Source of the DNA: Arabidopsis thaliana
Taxonomy: Eukaryota; Streptophyta; Magnoliopsida; Brassicales; Brassicaceae
DNA length: 64,000 bases
Reading direction: 5' to 3'
Assembly (NCBI RefSeq): GCF_000001735.4
Contig: NC_003074.8
Coordinates: 1,860,101-1,924,100 of the forward strand
The translations under genes were made by a program, and so were the position numbers. The notes under the pieces are model-generated. The model did no database searches. It saw nothing but the letters and a program-made list of their open reading frames with translations, and was not told the DNA's origin. This document shows positions 11,605 through 23,571 of this stretch, piece after piece (the stretch's first letter is position 1; every line of letters starts with the position of its first letter).

Positions 11605-13454
11605 ATGCTCCATCTCCTTCTTCTCTCCGACGAAGAACATTCCACCACCAATAGCATGCCCCCTTCCTCCTCCGCCTCTAGATCCGCCTCCAATCACAGC
11701 TCCTCTTCCTCCTCCTCCTCCTCCTCTCTCCACCTCTGCAAGCACTCTCCTTCCGCGACTCTCGACCTCCTCATCCTAATCCTCGTCCTCTTCTCCGGCG
11801 CTTTCCTCCTCTCCTCTTACTTCTCCTATCTCTTCCACTCCTTTTCTCTCCTCTCCTCTCACTTCCCTTCCCTCTCCTCCTTGATCTTCTCCGACGATGA
11901 AGATCTCTCCTCGATCCCTCCCGCTTCCTACTTCTTCGCCTTCGCCGTCTTCTTCGCCGCTTCAATTGCGTTTCTCGACCTTTGTTGTGGACCCAGATCG
12001 AGGAAGTGTCGGAATCCCAAGTGTAAAGGTTTGAAGAAAGCGATGGAGTTTGATTTGCAATTGCAGACGGAGGAATGTGTTAAATCTGGAGCTACTAAGG
12101 AGATCGATCGATTGCCATGGAAAGGAGGTAGTGAGAGCAATCCTGATTACGAGTGTTTGAGGGCTGAGCTTAGAAGGATGGCTCCGCCTAATGGTCGTGC
12201 TGTTTTACTTTTCCGATCTAGATGTGGTTGCCCTGTTGCTAAGCTTGAAGGTTGGGGTCCTAAACGAGGCCGGCGTCATAAAAAGTAAGTCAAACCCTTT
12301 CCTTCTCAATCCATTTTCATTTGGTTGTTCAATTTTGCCTGAAATGAACTTGCTTTTAGCCAATTCTCTTGACTCTTTAGATACCATTAGCCATGAATGT
12401 GTAATTATGGATTGGTAGCTTTGGTTCTTTCTTTTGATTGATGACAGTGTGATTACTTCTCTATGAGTCATTGTTTGTGATGAATGAATTGTGAGTTTCT
12501 GGGTAAAAGAGTTGTCTTTTTATATTGGTCATGGTTGTGTTGATCAGATCTGCTGCAAGTTTGAATCTTTAAGTGTGAAATGATAGGGAATCAGAGGATA
12601 TGATGTTTGGTGTTGTAATGTTCATTCGGTGTTCTGCATCTTATGTTAGCGGTATTACTGGAGTTTTCAGTTGTAGTAGATTCGAATTTAAGGGAAATAG
12701 TACTGGCAAGTCAGATGTGAAGAAATGTGGGAATTTAGTTAATAGAGTATGATTCTTCTGCCTTAGATTGTTCTAATTAGAATTCAGGTTCCTTTTAAGA
12801 TCGAAACTGTAGTGAAGGCATTGCCTTGTCTCATATTGTTTGAAATGGTGGTTTCACTGTATTAAAACCTAAGAATACAGTTAGCAGCCTCTGTCTAGTT
12901 GATAACCAACCTCTTTTCGTCGAGAATCTACATTTCATGTATATAACTTTGAGATTCCACTTTCATATACTGGAACTTGGACCTTGTTTTCAATGGTCAT
13001 TTCTGGCTCCCTTGACTTCAACCTTGAGTATTATTATACAGCCTAGCACCAACAATATCTAAAAATTGGAGATTTACTCGATAACAATACATGCTTTTAT
13101 AAAGCACAATACATGGTGTTGTCAACAACCTTGAGTAGATGAATGCCTTCTTTTTATTGCTTTGTGTGTAACTTGTAATATTATCTACTCATCTACTGAC
13201 TAAGGTCGTTGGTTGGTTACTCTCAGTAGATTTTGTGATTTGTTTTGTCATATGTGTTCTTATCAGACTTGTTCTCTTTCTTTGTTTGACTCACATCTCT
13301 CTTTCAATCCATAATCAAATCAAAGTATTTTTGGTTGACATTGTGTTCTGAAGTCATTTTGTTCTTCTCTTTGCATACTGATTCAGTTTACGCCGTTATC
13401 TTCTGCAGATCGCAAGCGAACTTGGCTCTGAAGGGAGGGGTCGACCATCGCTGA
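11605..13454 (+). CDS. Membrane protein labelled 'ribosomal protein L34e superfamily'
   Basis: Two exons, 11605-12284 and 13409-13454, joined in phase to give 241 residues ending KGGVDHR. The N-terminal third is serine-rich (a run of ten serines near residues 32-41). Two hydrophobic segments follow (about 53-72, LDLLILILVLFSGAFLLSSY, and about 108-126, FFAFAVFFAASIAFLDLCCG). The C-terminal half is soluble and carries cysteines in CRNPKCKGLKKA, TEEC and SRCGCPVAKLEGWG. Two membrane spans are inconsistent with a cytosolic ribosomal subunit, so the family name I recall for this locus looks like a historical label. Function is unknown. The 1,124-bp intron contains no recognisable feature. Confidence 0.85.
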
Positions 13455-14476
13455 TCAGGTCGATAGGAACTCTTATATCTATCATTATAAATTTATCACA
13501 TTCAATGTTTGCATAGTTCATCTTGGAAACTAGAGAAATCCAGACAGCTTTGTTTGCGGATTTTTTAATTTCTTTTACCTTAGAAATGTCCCAATATTAC
13601 AACTTGAACACTTAACTTTTTATTGAACTACATTACATACCACGCAAAAAAAGGCAGAAACATGTTTGTTCACTTTATCATATGGATCACTCGCTGCACT
13701 GCCTCCTACTAATTGGTTTAGGCGACGAATTTTCTGTGTTTGCTTTTGGCTCTTGCTACTGATTAAGAAAGTTGGTGTCGTTGGCGTAGGAACTGCTCTA
13801 CTTTGTATAGATATCAATTCTGTTCAGTTCCTTGGATTCTGGAATTAGGGATTTCAAAAAAAATTGGGAAAACGTTTTTACAACTAATACTTGCAGTTCT
13901 AGGCGTTTATCTTTGATTACTTGACTGAATTTCAAGTTCACTGGATCGTGTGACCAGATACTCTTTTGCTCTGTTTCTGAAGATGCAACCTAATCAACTG
14001 TTTTAAGTTTGGCCATCAAAACTGCCGTTTCCTTGAATTCAGTCTCTGTCCCTTTCTAGTAATTGAAAACTTTGTTGTGTGGTTGAGACTTAAATAGTTG
14101 TCCTATTGGACATATCAAAAGGTTATTGTCTGGGACCTCAAATAAGAAAGCTTAGTGAACTTTTTTGTTCAAACATATTAGAACCAGTTTCTGCAATGAT
14201 TTTTGGCAAGTCCAAATTTATCAATGAAGTCACATGAAACTTTTTCCTTGAGAGAACCGGTTCTGGTCATAAAATCCTGGGAAAACAAAAGAGAAAAGAA
14301 AAGAAAAAAACCCAACATTTCACTCTATTAGCTAGCTGAACAACACAGATCAACCACTAATCCTTTTACAATGACAAATACACAAATCTTTACTCTTCTA
14401 AAATTCTGTTTACTTCACCATCATCTTCTCAGGCTCTCGAAGTGACCTCTCTCTCTCTCTCTCTCTCAATTAGTTG
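13455..14476. other. Convergent intergenic region
   Basis: Lies between the 3' ends of the 'L34e' gene (+) and BPM2 (-). It holds 3' UTRs and a CT dinucleotide run at 14447-14467. A short open frame on each strand near 13,620-13,848 has no family resemblance. Confidence 0.5.
14447..14467 (+). repeat. CT microsatellite
   Basis: An uninterrupted CT run of about 21 bp, just downstream of the BPM2 stop codon. Confidence 0.9.
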
Positions 14477-16475
14477 CTAATGTAACCGTTGCTTCACACG
14501 TCTCCCATTTAAGTCACAACCATCAGCAAATAACTCCTTTCGATGCCCTGATGATGTTAAAGAGTGCTCACTCAGCCTAGCCACATACTCCAATAGCTCA
14601 CTTAGTAGGGACGGGCAGCTTTCCTTCAGATAATCAAACCCATCCGTTTCCATCACAGCTAAAGAAATTACAGACAACTTTTTGTTACAAGGGCGGCCTT
14701 CAGATTTCAGACATGATCAAAGCGATTCAAACAAGCAAGGAGTGATCTTCTGTACCTTTCAGGTTTTCTGGCAAAGCTATAAATTTGAGGCAGGCGGCTT
14801 TCAGCTGGAAACAATGATGCTGCTCTGCAAGAGCCAAGGTGGTTGCTACCGTATTTATGCTGATTCCTTCACAGAGTTTTGACTCGCATATTGTTCTAAG
14901 CCGCTCAAGAGCATAACGGTCTGCAGCTGCAAGCAGATGCTGAGCCACAAGAGTTGATGCCCATTTCAAGTCTGTGCCGATTAAGTCTTGCATATCAGGC
15001 ATTTCATCCCAGTAGATAAAATGAAGCAACATCTGCAACAACAACAAAAAAGTACAATAAACCAAAAGGAAGGGAATTTGTATCAACCTTAAATTTACAG
15101 GAGCCATGATCTAAAACTCGCACATCGACTAAAGACCAATCTTAACAAAAAAAAGCAAAGCTGAAAAGCAGAAAATTTGACATGAACATGATGATCTATA
15201 ACATAATTTCTCTATGTATTTACTGCATGCGGGAAATCGAGACAATCATGCAATCCAAAAGAAAAGTAGAAAGATTAAACCTTATCCCGGGTGAGTAATA
15301 TTTGAGAACGGGAGCAGCACCCCAGGAGAAGGTCCCGGATTGTACACTCGTAAACAGAAAATCCTGTATCACACCACAATCACTCACCCGAGAAAAGGCA
15401 AGGAACCAAGAAAGCTATCTCTTCTTATAAGGCCTTATACACTTAGGACTAAAACTAACAGCCTCAACTTCTAAAGCTACAAATATAAAATTCTACAAAG
15501 TCATGCCAAGGAAAAACAGGTTTTAGTCCAGAAAGAGAGTTAAAGGGAGAACCTTGAAAATAGGGGCTTGTACGTCTTCTATGATTATACAATTGGTATT
15601 TTCACTTCTCAACGGGCCAAAAAGCTGTGCCCTGAAAACTGCAGAACGTGCTGCAAGAACCAATTTGTGAGCAGGAAATGTTTCTCCATCAACTTCGAAA
15701 GTAACGTCAGCTCCTTTCCCACTTTCCAAAAGCTTTCCAAACTGCTGACCCAAGCCAGAAACCGGCACCGGGATATTGTAACACCTCGGTCCTTCTGTGC
15801 GTGACTTCACCACTCCAACACAACACCGGACCAAGAGACCATTGTCCTTCAGATAGTCCGATGACTCCAAAAGAGACCTCTTGAAAAATCGTTTGTATCC
15901 CCTAAAAATTAAGCAATCATCAACAAATTAAACATTATAGAAACCAAAAACATGTCACATTATCTATACTCATCAGTACAAGGCAGAGACTAGGCAATAG
16001 CATTTCTTAAATTCACTCAAAGCTGTAATTTTTTTCCAAGAGAAGGATAATAATTTACTCACCACATACTCCCTCGATATTTAAGAGTATAGGGTCCGCT
16101 TTCGAGAGTTCTACCAAAATGGCTATGAACTTTGTGCCTTTCGTTACCGCTCTGATCCACGAGGGTAAGCTCAAACAAAGCCCTAACATCGGCTCCTTCA
16201 CTCGCAAGGGCTATGAAGAGAGACACGTAGACAGAATTATCCTCTGGACTCTTTCCATCTGGGTAGAAGTAGATGGCCCAGGAGTATCCACCGACCATGA
16301 AAGTATCCGAGGCAACGTATTTGCCAATCCCCATGCCTTTGACCAAAGAGTAGCCGCTGATCTTGAATTCGTGGGAGCCATTGATGGTTTCCGTGCGAGA
16401 GGTCGACTCCGTGAGCGACTGTGCGGTCGATTTCGAAGATCCAGGAACCTCCTTGGAAACCCTAATTGTGTCCAT
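14477..16475 (-). CDS. BPM2: BTB/POZ-MATH protein 2, Cullin-3 substrate adaptor
   Basis: Four exons in transcript order: 16475-16063, 15901-15553, 15032-14756 and 14658-14477, together 406 residues from [13 protein letters not shown] domain spans about residues 30-165 ([37 protein letters not shown]). A BTB/POZ domain spans about 190-310 ([37 protein letters not shown]), followed by a helical BACK-like region. BPM proteins bridge Cullin-3 to substrates such as class I HD-ZIP and AP2/ERF factors; this is established for the family. The upstream in-frame ATG at 16502 is less likely, because the chosen start matches the family N-terminus. The 520-bp intron 2 holds a possible cassette exon (15281-15363). 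Confidence 0.95.
15281..15363 (-). other. Possible alternative 83-nt cassette exon inside BPM2 intron 2
   Basis: On the minus strand it is preceded by a pyrimidine-poor acceptor-like tgatacag and followed by AAG-gtttaa. It is fully open in the incoming phase (27 codons) and is more GC-rich than the surrounding intron. Its length is not a multiple of three, so inclusion would shift the frame and meet a stop 17 codons into the next exon. This is a prediction only. Confidence 0.35.
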
Positions 16476-17577
16476 CAAACAAAGACGAGATCCAAGAATC
16501 ACGACTTTGGTAAGAAATTGATGGTTTCTTCGATCTTATTACCCGGATAGAGTATCTTTGCGCTGCTAAAGTCTTCGAATTGAGAGATTTTCCAGATTGA
16601 TAGGCGAAATTAGGGTTTCGAATCACAGGGGCAAATATCGGAATTTGAGAGCACGGGCGAGAAGAGAAATGAGGGGTTCAACGGAACCAGAAGTGAGAGA
16701 CCGATAATCGCCGGAACTCAAGAACTGAATCGTCGTGGATCGTGAAGACGACGACGTTGGCCAAAAACGAGAGGTAGAGAGAGAGAGGAACCACTTGCTT
16801 GATAGATCGGTTTAAGTTTTAAACACAACAGTTTGGTAGGTTGCGAATATATAACGTCGCAACTTAAGAAATACTAAAATTATTACATCTCCTTTCTAAT
16901 TGTGTTTAGCAGCAAATATTTGTTTGTTTATTTTTAGGAAGGAGATTAAACTGATAATATTTTCTTTACTCTCTTTGCAAATCATAATCTGAAATTTCTC
17001 ACAATTAAGATTTGTGTTTACCTACAAAATAATAATAATACATAAATTAGCGCATAAAATAAGTTCAAGTGTTATTCGATTTTATTATGACCAACCAGTA
17101 AAATAGAACAATACATCAAATAAAGAGATACAATTTTTTTTACCTTTTTAAGTTTTTTCATTCTTTTTTTATTTATCTTTTTAACAGTTTTGTAATCGAA
17201 TCTCAAGTCGAATTGTATTTACCAATACAAAATTACATGTGTTTTATTTTTAAAACATGAGTCAATTTTAACTTATGTCAAAAAAAATCATTAGGCTAAT
17301 CGAGTATTTAATAAATAGATGGCTAATCGAAAAATATTATGCTGCTAAATATAGATTATTCTGTGCAAATTTCATCATAAATCGAATATTTTGTGTATAT
17401 ATTAGGCTAATATCTACCAAAAGGAATTTTGAACAAGTAAACCCTAGTTGATATCGTGCTAAGCTCTTAAGCGAAGATACAGGTCAAAATCGCGGCAAAG
17501 CATCGGTGGCTCGAGTGACCCAATCCACTCCACCAAACTTCTTTGGGAATCCCAAAGGTTGCTACTTTACTCCTCAA
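16476..17577. other. Divergent promoter region of BPM2 and guanylate kinase
   Basis: Contains the BPM2 5' UTR (about 16,476-16,810) and a strongly AT-rich stretch at 16,860-17,420. The open frame continues to 17506 upstream of the guanylate kinase ATG, but without an ATG. No other feature was recognised. Confidence 0.5.
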
Positions 17578-18426
17578 ATGATTCGCAAGCTCTGTTCTTC
17601 ATTCTCTCGCTCCATCATCTTCCCCAACAAACCCATCTTCATCCCCCGCTCTTTTCCTCAACCACTCCGTCACTCTTCTGCTCTCTCGTACTCCTCCTTG
17701 AAAATGACCGATACCCATATCCCAGGAAACCCTAATTCGTCCCCTATCCAATCTCCCACCAAACCCGAGTCGCTTCGTTCCCTCGAATTTCAATTGGGTT
17801 CTTCTTTCACCGCCGATCCAATCATCCCGCCGCCGAATCAGATCGTCATCGTTATTAGCGGTCCAAGCGGAGTTGGTAAAGACGCAGTGATCAACAAGCT
17901 TCGTGAGGTTCGTGAAGGTCTTCATTTTGTTGTTACCGCCACTAGTCGTCCGATGCGACCTGGTGAAGTTGATGGTAAAGACTATTTCTTTGTCTCGAGA
18001 GATCAGTTCTTGTCAATGGTGGAGAACGAAGAGCTTCTTGAATACGCACTTGTTTATGGAGAATACAAAGGGATTCCAAAGAAGCAGATTCAGGAATTTA
18101 TGGCCAAAGGGGAAGACATTGTTCTTAGAGTTGATATTCAAGGAGCTCAGACGTTAAGGAGGATACTTGGTAACTCTGCTGTGTTTATATTCCTTGTGGC
18201 GGAGAGTGAGCTTGCTATGGTGGAGAGGTTGATTGATCGGAAGACGGAGAGTCAAGAGGAGTTGCTTGTTAGAGTTGCTACGGCGAGAGAAGAGGTTAGG
18301 CATCTAAAGAACTTTGATTACGTTGTGGTGAATGCCAAAGGGAGGCTTGATGATGCGGTTAACCGCGTGGAATCGATTATCGATGCTGAGAAATCTAAAG
18401 TTCATCAAAGGATTGTCAGGATTTGA
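17578..18426 (+). CDS. GK-3: Guanylate kinase with organelle transit peptide
   Basis: Intronless, 282 residues from [12 protein letters not shown]. Residues 1-40 are rich in Ser, Arg and Pro and lack acidic residues, as expected of a plastid or mitochondrial transit peptide. A second in-frame Met at 43 (MTDTH) could start a shorter form. The P-loop GPSGVGKD is at 95-102. Further family motifs are [17 protein letters not shown], the [15 protein letters not shown] region and DIQGAQTLR. The enzyme converts GMP and ATP to GDP and ADP. The organellar isoform supplies guanine nucleotides for chloroplast gene expression (known for rice V2 and its relatives). The extended frame up to 17506 begins with GTG and is not favoured. 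Confidence 0.95.
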
Positions 18427-20478
18427 TGTGCAGAGGTACTCTACTTGCTTGCTTGCTTTAAAGCACTCCACTTTCCAGTGTCTGATTGATAGAAAAACCT
18501 TGACTTGCTTAGATTCAATTGAGCAATAAGCTTTGGAAAGTTCGATGCACTAGTACTAAGTTTTTATGGGTTTTCATAATGATATGCTGTCGCAATGACA
18601 TCATTTGTTAGAGAATCTAGATAACCACCTGGCTAAATTAGTTGATTAGGCATGTTTCAATATGTCTTGAATCCTTGAAAACACTTCCAAGTATAAGGAA
18701 GAAAGGTAGCTGCTTTGCTGAGGGAGTTTCTTGCAAAAGTTCATAGGCTTGTATTGTATAGTCTGTAAGTTTGGGAACTATGTTTTGGGAATTGCGGGTA
18801 TACGGAATGCACATTTTTCTGTAATTGTTAACGTTTTCATGATGGTTTCTTGCAGATGCCATTGTCTGTAACAACATATTGGCTTGCTGTCTCCAGACAC
18901 GGATCCATCGAAGACCGAGACAATTTTATTATCGGTATGTGCGGCAACCCATTCCAACCAAAGATTTAGATGAATCCTGGCCCCTGACTACAGAGAACCC
19001 TTTTGATTAAGCATCGTATCTTTATACATAGCTACATGGATTATGTTATCATCATACAGTATGTGATTCATACTCGCATTTTGAATTTTGTTACTTTATA
19101 AATGTTTATGGAGCATTGTTCATAATAATTTAAGTATCATCTAACTTTTCAAGATGGCGGCTGAGTTCCAACAATCTCGGAACATGTTTATTGTATCCAA
19201 TTTCTAAAACCAGTAAGTAAATTGATATGGTGATAATGATGTTGACCCAAATATAAGCCTTACTGCCTTAGAGCTTGACACAGAAAGAGTTATGCCGGAA
19301 GCAAGTCATCACCATAAACCATAATCAAGTTCCTCTCAAGAAATATTTTAATTTACGATTAGTTCATACATTATTCTAGTGCATTACGTCAACTCTTAAT
19401 TTCCAGTAATTCCATGACCTATGTGAACAAGAAAATGCTGACTTCAATATCCGCTTATTATAATGAGTTTGACGTATCTTATGATGTTAATCAATAATTG
19501 CTAACCGAATTTTAGATTAATAATTTTATAAAATAGCTTTTTGTTTTGCTTGTTTAGGACAATCAATTTAAGGTTTGGTTTGTACGTGACACAAGGCAAC
19601 ATAAAGGGTTTAGGGGCGGCTTTTCTAGAACACAAGTCAAGCAACAGGCCTCTCATAAAGTCAATGACAGAAAATTTTCTTCTTGATAATTATTTACAAG
19701 GAAGATCGTCTTCTTAATATAATGATTGGATGAAGAAAATAACACCTTTTTTATTATTGTTTGACAGAAAATAAAACAGGAATTTGAAGTTACACTTTCT
19801 TGCACTCTTCCTTTTCGATTTTTGCCTCATTGTTGTCTTCTTCTCCACTCTTTGCCTTTCTTAAGTCTTGCTGTCTCTTATACACACAAATAGATGCAAC
19901 ATATATATATAATCATGATGCCTTTTCTCATTTGTATCCATCATCAACGAAATCCTAATTAATAACGAAAAGGAGAATTCTCGTAAGGTATAATGTATTC
20001 CGAGAATATTGGAGAAGATGATCGGAGCATCCATTTGCAGGTTTTGTTTCTTCTTGAAACTACGCATATAATACGTTCAATTAGTAGTGTTCAACACATT
20101 GTTGATCACGTAGATTTGATCATTGTATATATGATATGACATGCCTCGATAGGTTTGCTCTAATAGTAGTCGTTCTACTTGGAATGATGTTTCCATATGT
20201 AATTGGAAGCAACTTTTCAGCTTAATTTGAAATGTCGATATTGAACTCTCTATACCTTCAATCCTTCAATAAATTTCTTATAAGTAGTAACTACTTTATA
20301 ATAATTTTAAAAAATTCTGCAAATATTAAGATTGTTTTATAACAAATCTTCATTTTATGTCATACAACAGCCAAACGTGTGGTTATGAAACTAAATTATT
20401 ATCCATTTATTTGCATAAAAAGAAAAGAAAACTTCGAATATAAAAACTTTCTAAAATTAGTAATAAATTTTCATTTAG
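18427..20478. other. Intergenic spacer upstream of the ARM gene
   Basis: About 2 kb, AT-rich. It holds the guanylate kinase 3' UTR and, probably, an unrecognised first exon or promoter of the next gene. A TATA-like AATATAAAAAC lies at about 20,437-20,447. No RNA gene or transposon was recognised. Confidence 0.45.
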
Positions 20479-23217
20479 GTGTTGGAGCTCCAAAAATTGG
20501 AAGAAGCACGAGGCTCAAGCGACACCGTTTTGGATTATAGAAACAGCGTCGAGAAAGGAGACAGCGGCGAAACCGCAGACGCAGCGTCTGTATCTTCCGC
20601 GATCGCGTTTCACAGATCAACATCACCCGCGCCGGAGCAGAAACTCACACTCTTCGCTCTCCGCCTTGCAATCATCGAGAAAATCGCCACTAATCTCGGA
20701 ACCCTAGGTTTCATTTGGGCCACGGTGGTTCTTCTCGGTGGATTCGCTATCACGCTCGAAAAATCCGATTTTTGGTTCATCACCATCATTCTCCTCATCG
20801 AAGGCACTCGAATCTTCAGCAGAAGCCACGAGCTCGAGTGGCAGCACCAGGCCACGTGGACTGTATCCGGCGTCGGAATCAGTAGCTTCCGCGTGCTCCA
20901 ATCAAGCTCAATTTCACTTCTCAGAAATTTAAAACGAATCAGGTTTCGATAATCTCTTCTCTCTTTGCTTAATCGAATTGGAATCGATTCAATTTAGGGT
21001 GAACATTTTAGTTTCTCTGCAGCGATGGGATCTTTAAGCCGATCCTCGACAATGGATTGAGAGAAGCGACGACGAGAATCGGACGACAAGAGATCTTTGA
21101 TCGTCGAACAACTCTGACATGGAAGAACTCAGAAGTTCCTCTTCTTCCATATGCGAGATGGCTTTACATCTCCAGCTATGTGAGTCGGATTCTCTACTGG
21201 CTCCAGCTTTTGTCAGCGAGTGCTTGTGTGGCTCTGTCTTCCTACAAGCTCGTAATGCACAACTACGGAGATGTTCAAGACGGAGACTTGGACAAAAGGA
21301 ATAGACAAGCCGCTCTCAGCATCTTCTACTCGCTTGCTCTTGCCGAAGCGTTGTTGTTTCTTGCGGAGAAAGCTTACTGGGAGTGGGAGGTCAGTGTGTG
21401 TCACTTGCTTGAGAATGTGACTAGAGAGTGTGGGTTTGGGGTTACTGGAATGGTCTCTATCAAGAGATTCTTCTATGATGCTTACTCCAAGTCTGTCAAT
21501 GGGAGTATCTTTGATGGTGTGAAGATGGATATGGTTAGCTTTGCTATGGATCTCTTGGGCTCGAACTGCTCTGATGAACAGCTCATCGGAGCGAGGATTC
21601 TTAGGCAGTTTGCTGTAAATGAGCGGTTCGCAGAGGATACACTTGAGAAGATCGGTATCAACTTACCTGTCATTGAAAGGTTTGTTCTTTACAATGTTAA
21701 GATGCCAAATTTTGTAGAGAGCTTAATCATATTGAGATTGCAGTTCGTGGAAACAGAAACAAAGCTGATCTCATTCTTTTTGTCTAGGTTGGTGGAGATG
21801 TTGAACTGGAAAGATCTGCAAGAAGAAGAGATTAGGAGATCAGCGGCTGAGATACTCTCAAAACTCGCTGGCAAAAAGCAGAACTCTCTCAGAGTTGCTG
21901 GAATCTCTGGTGCGATGGAATCAATTTCATCACTGTTACAGAACACAAGATCTTTAGGTGAAGCTCCTGACGAGATTGGAGAGAAGAAACTCTTCCACGA
22001 CCATCATCTACACTACGATTTCTGGAGGTTCAACAATTTAGGCCTCTTGATTCTAAAGAAATTATCCAGAGATCATGACAACTGTGGGAAAATTGGTAAC
22101 ACGAGAGGGCTTCTCCCTAAGATCATTGACTTCACGCACACAGACGCAACACTCTTGAAGGATGAGAACGCAGATATGGTTCTGTCACGAGTCCTTACAG
22201 TGAAACGGTCGCTGCAGCTAGTGAAAATGTTAGTAAGCACAAGTGGCAACACCGGGAAATGTCTCAGGAGGGAGATCTCAGAAATCGTCTTCACAATCAG
22301 CAACTTGAGAGACGTATTGCGGCATGGAGTGAGATACCCGAAATTGCAGAAGCTCGGGATTGAGATTCTTAGCTTCCTCGCGCTTGAGACTGATGGGCGG
22401 GAGAGAATTGCCGTTACTGGAGGTGTCTTGAAAGAGCTGTTCAGCATTTTCCTAAAAAGTAAAATACATGGGGATGAGAATGAAAAGCGGGTCAGGATGG
22501 CTGCAGGTGAAGCTATAGGGATGCTTGCTTTGGAGAGCAGAAGCAACTGCATCCAAATTCTAAAGCTCGGAGTCTTTGGAAGACTTGTGGAGGCACTTGA
22601 AGTTCCTTTGATCCGTGTCAATGCAGCGAGAGTGTTGAGAAACTTGTGCATATATTCTGGACATGAATGCTTTCTCGACCTGAGGTTCATTAAAACAGCA
22701 GCGCCTACTGTGAGTATGTCTGTCTGTCGGTACAAATACTGCGTTGAACCCCCAAAAGATTAAAACTTGTTCTGTTTTCTTGCAGGTACTGAAGTCAATA
22801 ACATCAGGTGACAATAAATTGCTGGAAGTGATGCTAGGATTGGCAGCACAAGTGTTCAAATTCATGAGTTCAGAAGAAGCAAACATTGTTCTGACGGATT
22901 CAGGGATCAAAAAGCAAGAACTTGCAAACTCACTGGTTTCGATTCTGAAAAAGCATGACAAGCCAGCAATCAAGGTTCCAAGAATCAGGAGGTTTGTGAT
23001 CGAGCTTGCGATATGGATGATGGAAGATGATGTGGAGAACGTTGGGATGTTCAGGGATTTGGGTATGGAGAAAGAGCTCGTGAAGGTTCTGGAAACTACG
23101 GCTGAGCTTGAGAACTTTGATGTTTTCTCTGGCACGGTTGGAGTGAGCCGACAGAGCAGAACGGTTCATTGGTTAGCTGAATTGGCTTTAAAAATGCTTG
23201 AGGATGAACATTCTTAA
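20479..23217 (+). CDS. Membrane-anchored ARM-repeat protein (5' end uncertain)
   Basis: Visible exons are 20479-20942, 21023-22709 and 22786-23217, joined with matching phases, for about 860 residues. Coding begins directly after an in-frame TAG at 20476-20478. The first codons read GTG TTG GAG, and exon 1 has no ATG. The N-terminal half has hydrophobic segments (LGFIWATVVLLGGFAI, FWFITIILLIEGTRIF, ILYWLQLLSASACVAL and a further one). The remainder is a run of alpha-helical repeats of ARM type (LIGARILRQFAVN, IRRSAAEILSKLAGK, RVRMAAGEAIGMLALE, IRVNAARVLRNLCIYSG). ARM repeats bind proteins; the partner and site of action are unknown. See the finding on the missing start. Confidence 0.85.
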
Positions 23218-23571
23218 GGTTCATGTTCCTCTTGAGAAACTCAGAGCGTGCTAATTATGATTTATGAAACATATCGTTTATTTTTACAATTATTTAAAAA
23301 GCTGCTCAAAGTTCAAATTAGAGATATATCTCAAATTCCATCAGTATATACACATACCTTGTAAAGAAAGATACACTTCTCTCGTAATAGTGATCTTCAT
23401 TAAACCATTGTTTAAACTTCTGGTAATAGTGGCAATTTCTCAGATACAAATAGAGTTTATAATCCTAACAATGACGAAAACAACTTCAGGGATGAAGTGA
23501 TATAAGAGAATTCATGTCCACAGAGGAAAAGTGAATTAAACATACGAATAGTTCAGCATCAATCAGATGAT
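23218..23571. other. Convergent intergenic region
   Basis: 354 bp of AT-rich sequence between the 3' ends of the ARM gene and the short B3 gene. Nothing else was recognised. Confidence 0.5.

Noticed and set aside
11771-11965. Arg-rich 64-residue minus-strand ORF
   Set aside because: It is the complement of the Ser/Leu-rich coding exon of the 'L34e' gene (TCC/CTC codons read as GGA/GAG/AGG); low-complexity shadow.
22073-22735. 220-residue minus-strand ORF inside the ARM-repeat gene
   Set aside because: The plus strand encodes clear ARM repeats over the same bases; the antisense frame shows no domain.
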